From the NCBI GenBank assembly GCA_000403215.2, contig KE159528.1, forward strand, positions 137,032 to 201,031: DNA of 64,000 bases. Direction: 5' to 3'. Source of the DNA: Lachnospiraceae bacterium A4 (GTDB taxonomy: Bacteria; Bacillota; Clostridia; Lachnospirales; Lachnospiraceae). Positions 1-9,420 of the stretch are shown here, in pieces; the stretch's first letter is position 1; each line of letters opens with the position of its first letter. The notes beneath the pieces were generated by a model that searched no databases, had not been told where the DNA came from, and was given only the letters and a program-made list of their open reading frames with translations. Made by a program: the position numbers and the translations under genes.

Positions 1-720
1 GTCCCCCTCAAAATACAAGACGGTGTCAACCATGTGTTCCAGCACTCTTGGGCCAGCCACCGTTCCTTCTTTTGTCACATGTCCCACAATAAAAATCGAA
101 ATGCCCAGCCCTTTTGCCAACTGCAGGAATACGTTGGTCGCCTCCCGGACCTGCGAGACACTCCCCGGCGCTGAGCTCACTGCCTCCTGATACATCGTTT
201 GGATTGAGTCGATAATGACAACCTCCGGTTTCGTGTGACGAATTGTCTCCTCCACTACGCCCAGATTTGTCTCGCACAGCAAAAACATCGTATCCTGAAA
301 TTCTCCAATTCGAATCGCCCTAAGTTTGATCTGTTTTAAGGATTCCTCCCCGGATATATAGAGTACGTGTCTGCCCGCATTTGCCAACAGCCTGCACATC
401 TGCAATAACAGTGTCGATTTTCCGATGCCGGGGTCTCCGCCTACCAGCGTCAGCGAACCGGGCATGATGCCCCCGCCAAGAACGCGGTCCAGCTCTGCGA
501 TTCCTGTGTGCATGCGCTCTTCCTCCTGCATGGAGATCGCTCCGAGCTCAACAGGCTTTGCCGCCTCACGGAAGGGCGTGATCTTCGAGCCTCCCGACAC
601 ACTGACTTTTTCCTCCACAAAGGTATTCCACTTTTTGCAGGCTGGGCACTGTCCCATCCATTTTGATGATTCGTGTCCGCACTCCTGACAGAAAAACACG
701 GTGCTGCTCTTTTTTGCCAT
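1..720 (-). CDS. radA: DNA repair protein RadA, 3' end outside window
   Basis: RadA/Sms is a RecA-like ATPase that promotes branch migration of recombination intermediates. The frame reads open from the ATG at 720 to the window edge, so only about the first 240 residues are visible. The N-terminus has the zinc finger CxxC...CxxC (Cys11, 14, 25, 28), followed near residues 94-103 by the Walker A motif GGDPGIGKST and later by a Walker B-like VVIIDS. An AAGGAG Shine-Dalgarno lies just upstream of the ATG. It is downstream of clpC on the same strand, a common Firmicutes pairing, but a strong hairpin separates it from the preceding gene. Identity is clear; the missing C-terminal Lon-like domain cannot be checked. 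Confidence 0.95.
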   Translation of the reverse strand, partial: MAKKSSTVFFCQECGHESSKWMGQCPACKKWNTFVEEKVSVSGGSKITPFREAAKPVELGAISMQEEERMHTGIAELDRVLGGGIMPGSLTLVGGDPGIGKSTLLLQMCRLLANAGRHVLYISGEESLKQIKLRAIRIGEFQDTMFLLCETNLGVVEETIRHTKPEVVIIDSIQTMYQEAVSSAPGSVSQVREATNVFLQLAKGLGISIFIVGHVTKEGTVAGPRVLEHMVDTVLYFEGD

Positions 721-734
721 TCTTTTCTCCTTAC

Positions 735-770
735 AGAAAGATACCTCCTTATACGAGGAGGTATCTTTCT
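735..770 (-). terminator. Intrinsic terminator upstream of radA
   Basis: A perfect 15-bp inverted repeat (735-749 and 756-770) with a 6-base loop lies between the hypothetical gene ending at 789 and radA. It ends the clpC-side transcript or attenuates read-through into radA. The U-tract on the minus strand is short, so efficiency is uncertain. Confidence 0.7.
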
Positions 771-788
771 CATGAATCTATTAAATAT

Positions 789-1202
789 TTACTTTTTCAC
801 AATTTTCACTTCGACTTCGCCCGATCCCTCAAGCTCGACACTGACGCTGAGTTTTCCCGACAGATTTGTCCTCATGACGCCCGCGCTCTCTCCGGCTACG
901 ATCACCTCATACTCAGAATCATCCGCCGCGCCCACTGTAATCTGTGCATCTTGGCTTCCTTCTACTGTAAAAGACATGCCGCTCTCGCTCTCACAAAAGT
1001 CATGGACAGAAGTACCCGGAACCGATTCATATAAAAATAAACCGTTTTTTTCCAGCTTCGTCATCGCCTGATAGGTCTTTACCTTGTACAAATCCCCAGC
1101 ATGCTCATAATCTTCAAGCTTTGCCTTTGCTGCCAACTCATGATTTCCAAAGCTGATATTTCCGTTACTCTCAGAGCGTAGCAATTCATCAATTACTGCC
1201 AT
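789..1202 (-). CDS. Conserved hypothetical protein, 137 aa
   Basis: I do not recognise a function. The 137-residue product is acidic, with no signal peptide, membrane segment or cysteine pair. Its C-terminal half (from about residue 75) alternates short hydrophobic beta-strand-like stretches with charged residues (for example SGKLSVSVELEGSGEVEVKI), suggesting a small beta-sandwich. The start has AGGAGG nine bases upstream. It sits between clpC and radA on the same strand, separated from clpC by 89 bases of AT-rich DNA and from radA by a hairpin. I recall similar short proteins beside radA in Lachnospiraceae, sometimes labelled 'endosialidase', a name nothing in the sequence supports. Confidence 0.7.
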   Translation of the reverse strand: MAVIDELLRSESNGNISFGNHELAAKAKLEDYEHAGDLYKVKTYQAMTKLEKNGLFLYESVPGTSVHDFCESESGMSFTVEGSQDAQITVGAADDSEYEVIVAGESAGVMRTNLSGKLSVSVELEGSGEVEVKIVKK

Positions 1203-1291
1203 TTCATTTGTCCTCCTAAAAAGTTCATAAGAATTAATTATTACCCTACTCTATCATCATATACTATATTTTAAACTTTTTCCAGAAATTT

Positions 1292-3751
1292 TTAAACTTC
1301 TTTTGGCTCTTTGACCGTGAAAGTCACTTTGTCACCGCGCACGCCGGCGGACACGGCATCTCCCCGCTTGACCCTGCCCTCAAGAATTGCTGTGGCAAGC
1401 TCATTCTCCACCACATTCTGAATCGCGCGCTTGAGGGGTCTGGCGCCCATCTTTAACTCTGAATAATTTTTCACGAGATATTCTTTTAGCGTATTGGTGA
1501 AGGACAAGTCAATATCCATCTGTGTCCTGCACCGCTCACATAAGTTTTTGGAGAGCAGTGTGACAATCTGCTTCATATCCTGTTCTGTCAACGGATGGAA
1601 CACCATAATCTCATCAATCCGGTTGATAAACTCGGGTTTGAACAGACGCTTCACTTCCTCCATCACACCAGATTTCATTTTATTGTAATCTGCCTCCGCG
1701 TCCCGCTTGGCGGCAAAGCCAAGATTCTTGGGGTCCACAATGCGCTGCGCCCCCGCATTGGAGGTCATGATCAGAATGGTATTCTTAAAGCTCACTTTTC
1801 TGCCCTTAGAATCCGTGATATGGCCATCGTCGAGCACTTGCAGCAAAATATTGAACACGTCTGGATGTGCCTTCTCAATCTCATCAAACAGCACGACAGA
1901 GTACGGCGATCTGCGCACCTTCTCGCTGAGCTGCCCGCCTTCCTCAAAGCCTACATACCCCGGCGGTGAGCCTACCATCTTAGAGACGGAGTGGGACTCC
2001 ATATACTCTGACATGTCAACCCGGATCAGGGCATTTTCAGAGCCAAACATCGCCTCCGCAAGCGCCTTGGACAGCTCTGTCTTGCCGACACCTGTCGGGC
2101 CTAAAAACAGGAAAGAGCCGATGGGCCTGTTGGGGTCCTGCAAGCCCACGCGGCCGCGCTTCATGGTCTGTGCGACGGCGGTGACTGCTTCCTCTTGGCC
2201 GATCACGCGCTTGTGCAGGATAGACTCTAGTTTGAGTAAGCGCTCACTCTCTTTCTGCGTCAGCTTTTTCACCGGAATCTTTGTCCAGTTTGCCACGACC
2301 TCTGCGATTTCGTTCTCCGTCACAACCAGCGTCTTTTCCTCTTGATTTTTCTCATATTTGCTCACTGCCTTGTCATATTTCTTGATCAGCTCATCCTGTG
2401 CCTTGCGAAGCTCTGCCGCCTGCGTGTAGGCTTCCATGCGGATAGACCGTTCTATCTGAAGATCGTATTTTTTGATCTGCGCTGTCATCTCCTTAAAGCT
2501 GTCTGGCACATTCATATTTTTGAGCCGGATTGCCGCCGATGCCTCGTCGATAAGGTCAATCGCCTTGTCTGGAAGATTTCTGTCATTGATATAGCGGTCC
2601 GAGAGCTTCACCGCAGCTTCGATGGCGTCCTGCGTGATCGTCACTTTATGATGTTCTTCATATTTGTATGCCACGCCGTTCAAGATCTCAACCGCTTCGC
2701 TCTCCGTCGGCTCCTCCACCATAACTGGCTGAAAACGGCGCTCCAGCGCTGCATCTTTCTCGATATACTTGCGGTACTCCGCGATGGTCGTCGCGCCAAT
2801 AAGCTGGATTTCGCCCCTTGAAAGAGACGGTTTGAGTATGTTGGAGGCATCAATCGCCCCCTCCGCGCCGCCCGCGCCGATCAAGGTGTGTATCTCATCC
2901 AAAAACAAATAGATATTTCCGTCGTCAATCACTTCCTTGATCACCCGCTTGATGCGCTCCTCAAACTCACCGCGGTATTTTGAGCCTGCCACCATTCCTG
3001 CGAGGTCGAGCGTCACAACACGCTTGTTGCGGACAGTGTCGGGCACATCGCCATTGACAATGCGAAGCGCCAGCCCCTCTGCGATGGCGGTCTTGCCCAC
3101 ACCGGGCTCACCGATCAGACACGGATTATTCTTCGTGCGTCTTGACAGAATCTGCACGACACGCATGATCTCGGTCTCTCTGCCCACGACGGGGTCGAGC
3201 TTGCCCTCCTTTGCCAGATAGGTCAGATCCCGGCTGTACTGGTTTAGTGTCTGGGTCGTGCCATAGCTTTTCTTTTTGTTTCTGTTTTTATTCAGATCGT
3301 CCTTATGCTGGTTAATGTCCTCCCCCATCGCAATCAGCGTGTCCATGTACAGCTTCTGCACATTCACACCGATGGTATTTAAGAGCCTGAGCCCTACATT
3401 CTCGCCCTCTCTCAAGATCGCAAGCAAGATGTGCTCGGTCCCTGTCTGCTGGCTCTTAAATTTCTCTGCTAGTCTGTGGCTGTCCTCGAGCACCTTCGCT
3501 GCCCTTGGCGAATATCCGTCCCGCTCAAGCAGGGCAACATTTCCCTCCGGTGCGATCAGCTCCTTGATCATGCTGATGAGCTGTACTTCATCTACACCAT
3601 TATCAGAAAGCACTCTCGCTGCGACTCCTGTCTTTTCCTTCAATAGTCCTACCAAGATATGCTCGCTTCCAATATAGCTTTGATGCAAGTCCTTTGCCGC
3701 CTTTGCCGCCTTCTGCAATGCCACCTTCGCCTTATCTGTAAACTGCTGCAT
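1292..3751 (-). CDS. clpC: ATP-dependent Clp protease ATPase subunit ClpC
   Basis: ClpC is a Hsp100 AAA+ unfoldase that feeds proteins to ClpP and cooperates with adaptors. At 819 aa it has the normal family length. Domains in order: two Clp-N repeats (about 1-145), first AAA+ module with Walker A GEPGVGKT, a middle region with a UVR-like coiled coil (around residues 420-460), and a second AAA+ module with Walker A GPTGVGKT and the sensor/arginine-finger region near PEFINRIDE. It lies 31 bases after a GntR-family regulator and is probably cotranscribed with it. The usual Firmicutes partners ctsR, mcsA and mcsB are not next to it. Confidence 0.97.
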   Translation of the reverse strand: MQQFTDKAKVALQKAAKAAKDLHQSYIGSEHILVGLLKEKTGVAARVLSDNGVDEVQLISMIKELIAPEGNVALLERDGYSPRAAKVLEDSHRLAEKFKSQQTGTEHILLAILREGENVGLRLLNTIGVNVQKLYMDTLIAMGEDINQHKDDLNKNRNKKKSYGTTQTLNQYSRDLTYLAKEGKLDPVVGRETEIMRVVQILSRRTKNNPCLIGEPGVGKTAIAEGLALRIVNGDVPDTVRNKRVVTLDLAGMVAGSKYRGEFEERIKRVIKEVIDDGNIYLFLDEIHTLIGAGGAEGAIDASNILKPSLSRGEIQLIGATTIAEYRKYIEKDAALERRFQPVMVEEPTESEAVEILNGVAYKYEEHHKVTITQDAIEAAVKLSDRYINDRNLPDKAIDLIDEASAAIRLKNMNVPDSFKEMTAQIKKYDLQIERSIRMEAYTQAAELRKAQDELIKKYDKAVSKYEKNQEEKTLVVTENEIAEVVANWTKIPVKKLTQKESERLLKLESILHKRVIGQEEAVTAVAQTMKRGRVGLQDPNRPIGSFLFLGPTGVGKTELSKALAEAMFGSENALIRVDMSEYMESHSVSKMVGSPPGYVGFEEGGQLSEKVRRSPYSVVLFDEIEKAHPDVFNILLQVLDDGHITDSKGRKVSFKNTILIMTSNAGAQRIVDPKNLGFAAKRDAEADYNKMKSGVMEEVKRLFKPEFINRIDEIMVFHPLTEQDMKQIVTLLSKNLCERCRTQMDIDLSFTNTLKEYLVKNYSELKMGARPLKRAIQNVVENELATAILEGRVKRGDAVSAGVRGDKVTFTVKEPKEV

Positions 3752-3782
3752 TTTCCCTATGCCTCCATGTTATATTTCATTT

Positions 3783-4160
3783 TTATAATTCTGTCTCATA
3801 GCCCTCGTAAATTTCGTCAATCAGCGCATGCACTTCCTCCCTTGAGATCTGCTTGCAACTGCTTTTGGCTAACAGCACCTGCATACCCCGCTTCAAGTCC
3901 TCCTTCGCCTGCATTTTGTCAATATCTATGGCAATCACAGCGCCTTTTCTCCTGTCCACCTTCACAAAGCCCTCCTGTTTTAGAACAGAATATGCCTTAT
4001 TTACAGTATGCATGTTAATGCCGATTGTATCCGCAAGCTGTCTCACCGAGGGAAGCGTGTCCCCCTCCTGAAACTGAGACGTGGCAATCCCGATAATTAT
4101 CTGATTGCGCAGCTGTAGATAAAGAGCTTCGTCACTGTTAAAATCAATCTCTATATACAT
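3783..4160 (-). CDS. GntR-family (YtrA-type) transcriptional regulator
   Basis: The 125-residue protein has an N-terminal winged helix-turn-helix (PSVRQLADTIGINMHTVNKAYSVL, about residues 35-60) and only a short C-terminal helical extension (about 75-125), as in the YtrA subfamily, which usually regulates ABC transporters or envelope functions and binds as a dimer to palindromes. It is first in a probable two-gene unit with clpC. The promoter overlaps an imperfect palindrome, so autoregulation is likely. The effector and regulon are unknown; the position suggests control of clpC but does not prove it. Confidence 0.88.
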   Translation of the reverse strand: MYIEIDFNSDEALYLQLRNQIIIGIATSQFQEGDTLPSVRQLADTIGINMHTVNKAYSVLKQEGFVKVDRRKGAVIAIDIDKMQAKEDLKRGMQVLLAKSSCKQISREEVHALIDEIYEGYETEL

Positions 4161-4194
4161 AACTATCTACACTCCTTCACCTGCTGTTATATAG

Positions 4195-4224
4195 ATTGTA
4201 GCACAATGAACTTGTGTATACAAG
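4195..4224 (-). promoter_or_regulatory. Promoter and candidate operator of the GntR-clpC unit
   Basis: On the minus strand TTGTAT (4218-4223) and TACAAT (4195-4200) are 17 bases apart. An imperfect palindrome (4211-4224, CTTGTGTATACAAG, 12 of 14 positions symmetric) overlaps the -35, the place expected for autorepression by a GntR protein. The promoter is fairly good; the operator assignment is inference. Confidence 0.5.
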
Positions 4225-4233
4225 AGTTTTTTA

Positions 4234-4274
4234 AAAAGAACCTGTCTGACAATTCTGTCCAGACAAGTCCTTTT
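4234..4274 (-). terminator. Intrinsic terminator after the SH3-domain gene
   Basis: A hairpin with arms around TGTCTG/CAGACA extended by A/T pairing lies just past the stop of the SH3-domain gene and is followed on the minus strand by a run of T. It should end the pur operon transcript before the GntR-clpC promoter. Confidence 0.6.
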
Positions 4275-4286
4275 ATCTTATACGCT

Positions 4287-5852
4287 CTATTCTATATCCA
4301 TAAAATCCATATCTTCATCTTCCAGAAGATTTTTTGCCTTATATCCCTGTCCGGGCTGCGGTCCTGCGCCCGGCTGCGGGCGTCTTGCGGGCTGCGGGCT
4401 TCCCTGTGGACGCCTTGCGGGCTGCGGCCCCTGTCCCGGCTGTGGTCTCGCACCGCTGCCTGATGGTCCTGCGCCCGGCTGCGGACGCCTTGCGGGTTGT
4501 GGCTCCTGCGGTGCCGGCCCCGGCTGCGGGCGTCTCATTGGCTGCGGCCCTGCGCCGGACTGCGGATGTCTCATCGGCTGTCCCCCCTGCGGCATCGCTG
4601 CGCCTGATGGCCCCGGCTGCGGGCGTCTCATTGGCTGCGGCCCTGCGCCCGGCTGCGGGCGTCTCACCGGCTGCGGGCCTGCGGACTGCGGACGCCTGAT
4701 TGGCTGCGGTTCCTCCTCCATCTCCTCCAAGTCCTCGATGTCATCCTCCGAATCCTCATCGTCGTCATCATAGCCTTTGTAAGAGACACTGTGCTCTCTG
4801 GATTTTAGCAGCAGCAAGCCGATCACTGCCACCAGTATAATGATAATCACAACTAACACAATGACGGAGACAAGCCCACCCGGCACCCGTGTCGGTATGT
4901 CTATCCCTTCCATCGCATAGACATATGGCTGGCAGATTCCCATAGAGATATTCACAAGTGCCCAGCCCTGCTCACCGGTCGGCATCTGTGCGTAGCAGAT
5001 AATATACCCTGCTTCATTTTGATAGCCTTTATACTCCTGCCCGTCATTTGGCAGCGTGAACTTAAACTCCTTAAATCCCTGCATCACATAAGGCGGCTCC
5101 TCCTCCACATTGATCGGCTGGAAGGTGCTTGGCTGCGGAGCTGGCTCTGGCTGCTCGTCCGGCTGCGGTTCTGGCTCTGGCGCGGTTTCCTCCGGCTGCG
5201 GCTCATCAGGATTGACCTCACCGTTAATCTCAGAGGACGCCGGGTCAGAGGGCACATTCTCAAATGTCACCAAGTCTGAACGGACATATCCTGTCACTTC
5301 TTTCTCCTGATATGTAAAAGACACCTGATACCACTTCATCTTATCGCTGCCTGTCGTTTCGCCCTTTATCGTCAGAACCGTTCCACGGTTTTGGGTTCCC
5401 ACAAGCTCACTGTCTGCGGAGGCTTCTTTGCGGATATTTGCCTTGTTGATCACTACTGCTTTTTTGGTATCTGTAGCGGTGTCTGGCGGCGCAGCGGTAT
5501 CTGTCCCCGCAGAACTTGCCCCCCCGTCAACAGTCTTTAACGACGCTCCGTCCTTGAGCTTTATCAGATTTGCCCTGATATACCCCTTGGTGTTTGCATC
5601 TACATAAACCTGATACCACACTTGTTTGTCCGTGCCCGTCGTCTGGCCTATGATATCAACCGTCTTGCCCTTCGCCACGCTTCCGAGCTGCTCGCTGTTT
5701 TGATCTGCCGCTGCCCTGATTCTTGCACTTTCCACAATTACTGTTCCCTGCTCATCGGCAAAACAGATCATACCGATGCTCATTACCATGCAAAACAGCA
5801 ACACGATAGATGCTGCAATGTGCTTAAACCTGTTTCTTCTGTTCTCTTTCAT
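4287..5852 (-). CDS. Membrane protein with two SH3b domains and RRPQPG repeat tail
   Basis: This 521-residue protein starts with a signal peptide or anchor (residues about 1-33). Two bacterial SH3 domains follow (about 35-100 and 130-200), a fold that often binds peptidoglycan. Next come a Pro/Glu-rich linker and a small beta domain, then a transmembrane helix (about 325-347, VIVLVVIIIILVAVIGLLLL). Past the helix is an acidic stretch (YDDDDEDSEDD) and about 120 residues of Arg-Arg-Pro-Gln-Pro-Gly-type repeats, basic and disordered, predicted to be cytoplasmic. The gene starts 15 bases after purD and may be cotranscribed with the purine genes. Topology suggests a cell-wall sensor or tether; no enzymatic domain is visible and function is unknown. 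Confidence 0.85.
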   Translation of the reverse strand: MKENRRNRFKHIAASIVLLFCMVMSIGMICFADEQGTVIVESARIRAAADQNSEQLGSVAKGKTVDIIGQTTGTDKQVWYQVYVDANTKGYIRANLIKLKDGASLKTVDGGASSAGTDTAAPPDTATDTKKAVVINKANIRKEASADSELVGTQNRGTVLTIKGETTGSDKMKWYQVSFTYQEKEVTGYVRSDLVTFENVPSDPASSEINGEVNPDEPQPEETAPEPEPQPDEQPEPAPQPSTFQPINVEEEPPYVMQGFKEFKFTLPNDGQEYKGYQNEAGYIICYAQMPTGEQGWALVNISMGICQPYVYAMEGIDIPTRVPGGLVSVIVLVVIIIILVAVIGLLLLKSREHSVSYKGYDDDDEDSEDDIEDLEEMEEEPQPIRRPQSAGPQPVRRPQPGAGPQPMRRPQPGPSGAAMPQGGQPMRHPQSGAGPQPMRRPQPGPAPQEPQPARRPQPGAGPSGSGARPQPGQGPQPARRPQGSPQPARRPQPGAGPQPGQGYKAKNLLEDEDMDFMDIE

Positions 5853-5867
5853 CTCTATACTCCCCGT

Positions 5868-7142
5868 CTACGCCTCATCTATCGCTTTTCCGATATCATG
5901 GCGCATATACTTATTGTCAAAGTCAACCCACGCCGCCGCCGCGTAAGCGTTCGCCCGTGCTTCTTTCAAATCAGCACCCTTTGCCGTCACGCCCAGCACG
6001 CGTCCTCCGTTTGTGACAAATCTGCCGTCCGCATCTAGTTTTGTGCCCGCGTGGAAACAATAATACCCTTCTTTGTTGTCAAAGTTTTCCAGCCCTCTGA
6101 TCTCAAGCCCCTTTTCATAGCTGACAGGATAGCCGTCACTTGCAAGCACAACGCAGACTGCTGCATTGTCCTCAAACTGGAGATCAACCGTGTCAAGTTT
6201 CCCATCAATACACGCTTCCATGACATCAATGATATCATTTTTCATGCGGGGAAGCACGACCTGCGCCTCCGGGTCGCCGAATCTGGCATTGTATTCTAGC
6301 ACTTTTGGTCCGTTTGGCGTCAGCATCAGGCCAAAGAAGATAATCCCCTGAAATGGCCTGCCCTCTGCTGCCATCGCATCCACTGTCGCCTGATAAATGT
6401 GCTCTTGGCAGTACTTATCCACCTCCGCCGTGTAGAACGGGCTTGGCGAAAATGTTCCCATGCCGCCCGTATTCAATCCTTGGTCGCCGTCCTTTGCGCG
6501 CTTGTGGTCCTGCGCGGAAGTCATGGTCTTGATCGTCCTGCCATCTACATAAGACAGCACGGACACCTCGCGGCCCGTCATAAACTCCTCGATAACCATG
6601 CGGTTTCCCGCCGTGCCAAACTGTTTGTCCAGCATGATCGAGCGGACACCGTCCCTTGCCTCCTCCAGTGTATTGCAGATCAGCACGCCCTTCCCGAGCG
6701 CCAGACCGTCCGCCTTCAGCACAATTGGAAACTGCGCAGTCTCCAGATAGGCAAGCGCCTGCCCGGCGTCCTCAAAATTCTCATATGCCGCCGTCGGAAT
6801 ATGGTACTTTTTCATCAAATCCTTGGAAAACGCTTTAGAGCCCTCAAGAACCGCCGCATTTTTCCGCGGTCCAAACACTCTCAGCCCAGCAGCCTCGAAC
6901 GCATCGACCACGCCGCCCACCAAGGGATCATCCATGCCGATGATCGTGAGATCAATCTGCTGCTCGACCGCAAAGGCGACAAGTTTGTCAAACTCCATCG
7001 CGCCAATCGCCACACACTCCGCAATCTGCCCAATTCCGGCGTTGCCGGGTGCACAGTAGATTTTGTCAACCTTTGGGCTTTTGGAAACGCTCGTGGCAAT
7101 CGCATGTTCCCGTCCGCCGCTTCCTACGATTAAAACTTTCAT
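5868..7142 (-). CDS. purD: Phosphoribosylamine-glycine ligase
   Basis: PurD joins phosphoribosylamine and glycine with ATP, the second step of purine synthesis, in the cytoplasm. The 424-residue product has the full ATP-grasp length: N-terminal GSGGREHAIA motif, the ATP-grasp core with GGMGTFSPSP around residue 225, and metal-binding EYNARFGDPE near residue 285. Its ATG overlaps the purN stop by four bases, showing translational coupling within purE-purM-purN-purD. Confidence 0.97.
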   Translation of the reverse strand: MKVLIVGSGGREHAIATSVSKSPKVDKIYCAPGNAGIGQIAECVAIGAMEFDKLVAFAVEQQIDLTIIGMDDPLVGGVVDAFEAAGLRVFGPRKNAAVLEGSKAFSKDLMKKYHIPTAAYENFEDAGQALAYLETAQFPIVLKADGLALGKGVLICNTLEEARDGVRSIMLDKQFGTAGNRMVIEEFMTGREVSVLSYVDGRTIKTMTSAQDHKRAKDGDQGLNTGGMGTFSPSPFYTAEVDKYCQEHIYQATVDAMAAEGRPFQGIIFFGLMLTPNGPKVLEYNARFGDPEAQVVLPRMKNDIIDVMEACIDGKLDTVDLQFEDNAAVCVVLASDGYPVSYEKGLEIRGLENFDNKEGYYCFHAGTKLDADGRFVTNGGRVLGVTAKGADLKEARANAYAAAAWVDFDNKYMRHDIGKAIDEA

Positions 7143-7777
7143 TCTGGTATTTTGTCCTTTCTATATAAATCACCGGACAACTCATCGACCTGTCCGTTCG
7201 CTATCATATGAATCGCCTGCGGCAGTATCACCCACTCTGCCTGTTCCATCACACGCTGCTGAAGCGCTTGGGGCGTATCACCGGGCAGTACCTCCACTGC
7301 CTTCTGCAACAAAATCGGCCCTGTGTCAGTCCCCTCATCTACAAAATGAACGGTGGCGCCCGTCACCTTGACGCCCCTTTCCAAAGCCGCCTCATGTACC
7401 CGCAGTCCATAATAGCCTTTCCCGCAAAAAGAAGGAATCAGTGCTGGATGAACATTAATGATGCGCCCCTCGTACCGCTGGATCATCGCTGGGGGAAGCA
7501 CCACCAAAAATCCCGCAAGCACGATCAAATCGGGTCTTGCCTCGTCCACGCACCGCAGAAACGCCTCGTTAAACAGCGCTCTGTTTTCATAGTCCTTCGG
7601 CGACACGCAGGCAGTGTCTATCCCTTTATTTTTTGCCCGCTCAAGCGCATAGGCGCCCTTGTTGTTGCTGATCACGCTGACAAGCTGCGCATTGGTAATC
7701 CTGCCCGCATCTATGGCATCTATAATAGCCTGTAAATTGGTGCCGCCGCCTGACACGCACACACATACTCTCAGCAT
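7139..7777 (-). CDS. purN: Phosphoribosylglycinamide formyltransferase (folate-dependent)
   Basis: PurN transfers a formyl group from 10-formyltetrahydrofolate to GAR, the third purine step. The 212-residue product shows the nucleotide loop [12 protein letters not shown] at the N-terminus, the catalytic Asn-x-His in [10 protein letters not shown] (about residues 106-108) and the catalytic Asp in [10 protein letters not shown]. It overlaps both neighbours by a few bases, so all three are translated from one message. Confidence 0.96.
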   Translation of the reverse strand: MLRVCVCVSGGGTNLQAIIDAIDAGRITNAQLVSVISNNKGAYALERAKNKGIDTACVSPKDYENRALFNEAFLRCVDEARPDLIVLAGFLVVLPPAMIQRYEGRIINVHPALIPSFCGKGYYGLRVHEAALERGVKVTGATVHFVDEGTDTGPILLQKAVEVLPGDTPQALQQRVMEQAEWVILPQAIHMIANGQVDELSGDLYRKDKIPE

Positions 7778-8796
7778 ATTGTTACTCCTTTTTCGCCGTC
7801 TTTGATCTCACCGATGACAAAACATGTCTCTCCGGCATCTTGTACAGCCTGCACCGCCTTGTCCACCATTTCAGCCTCGACGGCGACAATCATGCCTATG
7901 CCCATATTGTACGTGTTGTACATCATATGCTCCTCGATTCCGCCCTTTTCCTGCAACAGCTTAAAGATTGGCGGCACCTCATAACTGTCCTTGTGAATGA
8001 CAGCATGTACACCGTCGTGCAGCATTCTCGGCACATTCTCATAAAAACCGCCGCCTGTGATATGGCTGCATGCCTTGATGGTGACACCGGCGTCCTTAAT
8101 GTTCTTTAATGCCTTGACATAGATGATCGTCGGCTCAAGCAGCGTCTCCCCAAGTGTCCTGCCCAGCTCTTCATAGTACGTATTCAGACTTTCCTTTGTC
8201 ATCTCAAACACTTTTCTGATAAGGGAAAATCCATTGCTATGCACCCCGCTTGACGCGATGCCAAGCAGCACATCTCCCGCCTTGAGATCCGCCCCTGTGA
8301 TCAGTTCCTTCTCGTCAACCACACCGACTGCAAACCCTGCAAGATCGTATTCATCTTCGGGCATCAGCCCCGGATGCTCTGCGGTCTCGCCGCCAATGAG
8401 CGCTGCGCCGCACTGCTTGCAGCCCTCAGCCACCCCCTTGACAATCGTCGCAATCTTCTCGGGCTCATTCTTTCCACACGCAATATAATCAAGGAAAAAC
8501 AATGGCTCACCGCCTGCACAGGCAATATCATTGACACACATTGCCACACAGTCAATGCCGACTGTGTCATGCCGGTCCATCAAAAATGCCAGCTTTATTT
8601 TCGTTCCAACCCCGTCTGTCCCAGAGACAAGCGTCGGCTTTTCCATGTTCTTGATCTTTTCCAGTGAAAAAGCCCCTGAGAACCCGCCGATTCCGCCGAG
8701 CACCTCCGGGCGCATCGTCTCTTTTACATAGTTCTTCATCAGCTCAACAGACTGATATCCGGCTTCTATATCAACACCTGCGTTCTTGTAATCCAT
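7771..8796 (-). CDS. purM: Phosphoribosylformylglycinamidine cyclo-ligase
   Basis: PurM closes the imidazole ring using ATP (AIR synthetase, fifth step). The protein shows the family blocks [15 protein letters not shown] and [21 protein letters not shown], and a Gly-rich [14 protein letters not shown] segment. The ATG at 8796 is preferred over the in-frame ATG at 8811 because AGGAGG lies just upstream of 8796 and the longer start would sit inside that ribosome-binding site. It follows purE by about 20 bases. Confidence 0.96.
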   Translation of the reverse strand: MDYKNAGVDIEAGYQSVELMKNYVKETMRPEVLGGIGGFSGAFSLEKIKNMEKPTLVSGTDGVGTKIKLAFLMDRHDTVGIDCVAMCVNDIACAGGEPLFFLDYIACGKNEPEKIATIVKGVAEGCKQCGAALIGGETAEHPGLMPEDEYDLAGFAVGVVDEKELITGADLKAGDVLLGIASSGVHSNGFSLIRKVFEMTKESLNTYYEELGRTLGETLLEPTIIYVKALKNIKDAGVTIKACSHITGGGFYENVPRMLHDGVHAVIHKDSYEVPPIFKLLQEKGGIEEHMMYNTYNMGIGMIVAVEAEMVDKAVQAVQDAGETCFVIGEIKDGEKGVTIC

Positions 8797-8816
8797 AATT
8801 TCCTCCTTCATTCTGT

Positions 8817-9326
8817 TTACTTTTTCAAATATTCCTGACAGCCAGTTTCCTGAAGTCTTGCGTCCTTTGCCTCAACCTGCGCCTTGAGTTTCGCACTGTA
8901 CTCCTTTAATTTTGCAAGCAGGCTGTCATCTGATACCGCAAGAATCTTTGCCGCCAAAAGTCCCGCGTTTGCACCGCCGTTGATTGCCACGGTCGCCACT
9001 GGAATGCCTGATGGCATCTGCACAATGGAATACAGTGAATCGCGGCCGCCAAGCGATGTCGTGTGCATCGGGATGCCAATCACGGGCAATGGGAAAATCG
9101 CCGCACACATGCCCGGCAGATGGGCAGCCATTCCCGCCCCGGCAATGATCACCTTCAAGCCTCTCTCCTCCGCAGTCTTTGCATACTCAAAAAACACATC
9201 CGGCTCTCTGTGGGCTGAGATAATCCTCATCTCATAGGAAATGCCCAGCTCATCTAAGATTTCCGCCGCCTTCGCCATAATGGGCATATCTGAATCAGAC
9301 CCCATTACAATACCAACCTGTGCCAT
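8817..9326 (-). CDS. purE: N5-carboxyaminoimidazole ribonucleotide mutase
   Basis: PurE moves the carboxyl group from N5-CAIR to C4 (or acts as a class II enzyme carboxylating AIR directly). The 169-residue protein has the GSDSDMP motif at the N-terminus, the SAHREPD segment and [11 protein letters not shown] loop. The ATG at 9326 is chosen because it is preceded by AAGGAGGAG and begins at the conserved [10 protein letters not shown]; the longer in-frame ORF to 9377 has a non-conserved leader. No purK is adjacent, so N5-CAIR synthesis is either elsewhere or not used. First gene of the purine operon. Confidence 0.95.
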   Translation of the reverse strand: MAQVGIVMGSDSDMPIMAKAAEILDELGISYEMRIISAHREPDVFFEYAKTAEERGLKVIIAGAGMAAHLPGMCAAIFPLPVIGIPMHTTSLGGRDSLYSIVQMPSGIPVATVAINGGANAGLLAAKILAVSDDSLLAKLKEYSAKLKAQVEAKDARLQETGCQEYLKK

Positions 9327-9355
9327 AACACTCCTCCTTTTCTTCAATCTCTTAT

Positions 9356-9384
9356 AGAGTACAAACAATACCTTCATATGTCAA
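9356..9384 (-). promoter_or_regulatory. purE: Candidate promoter of the pur operon
   Basis: A perfect TTGACA (9379-9384, minus) lies 17 bases before a weak TACTCT at 9356-9361; a TATAAG sits further downstream at a longer spacing. No purine riboswitch fold was recognised in the short leader to purE. Confidence 0.4.
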
Positions 9385-9420
9385 TAAATTCTTCTAAATT
9401 TTGACAAATTTTCATAATTC

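Noticed and set aside
4334..4699. Repetitive DNA that could suggest a CRISPR or satellite
   Set aside because: The repeats are irregular and follow the codons of the RRPQPG tail; no fixed repeat-spacer unit.
9327..9420. Purine riboswitch upstream of purE
   Set aside because: The leader is too short and lacks the conserved junction sequences.
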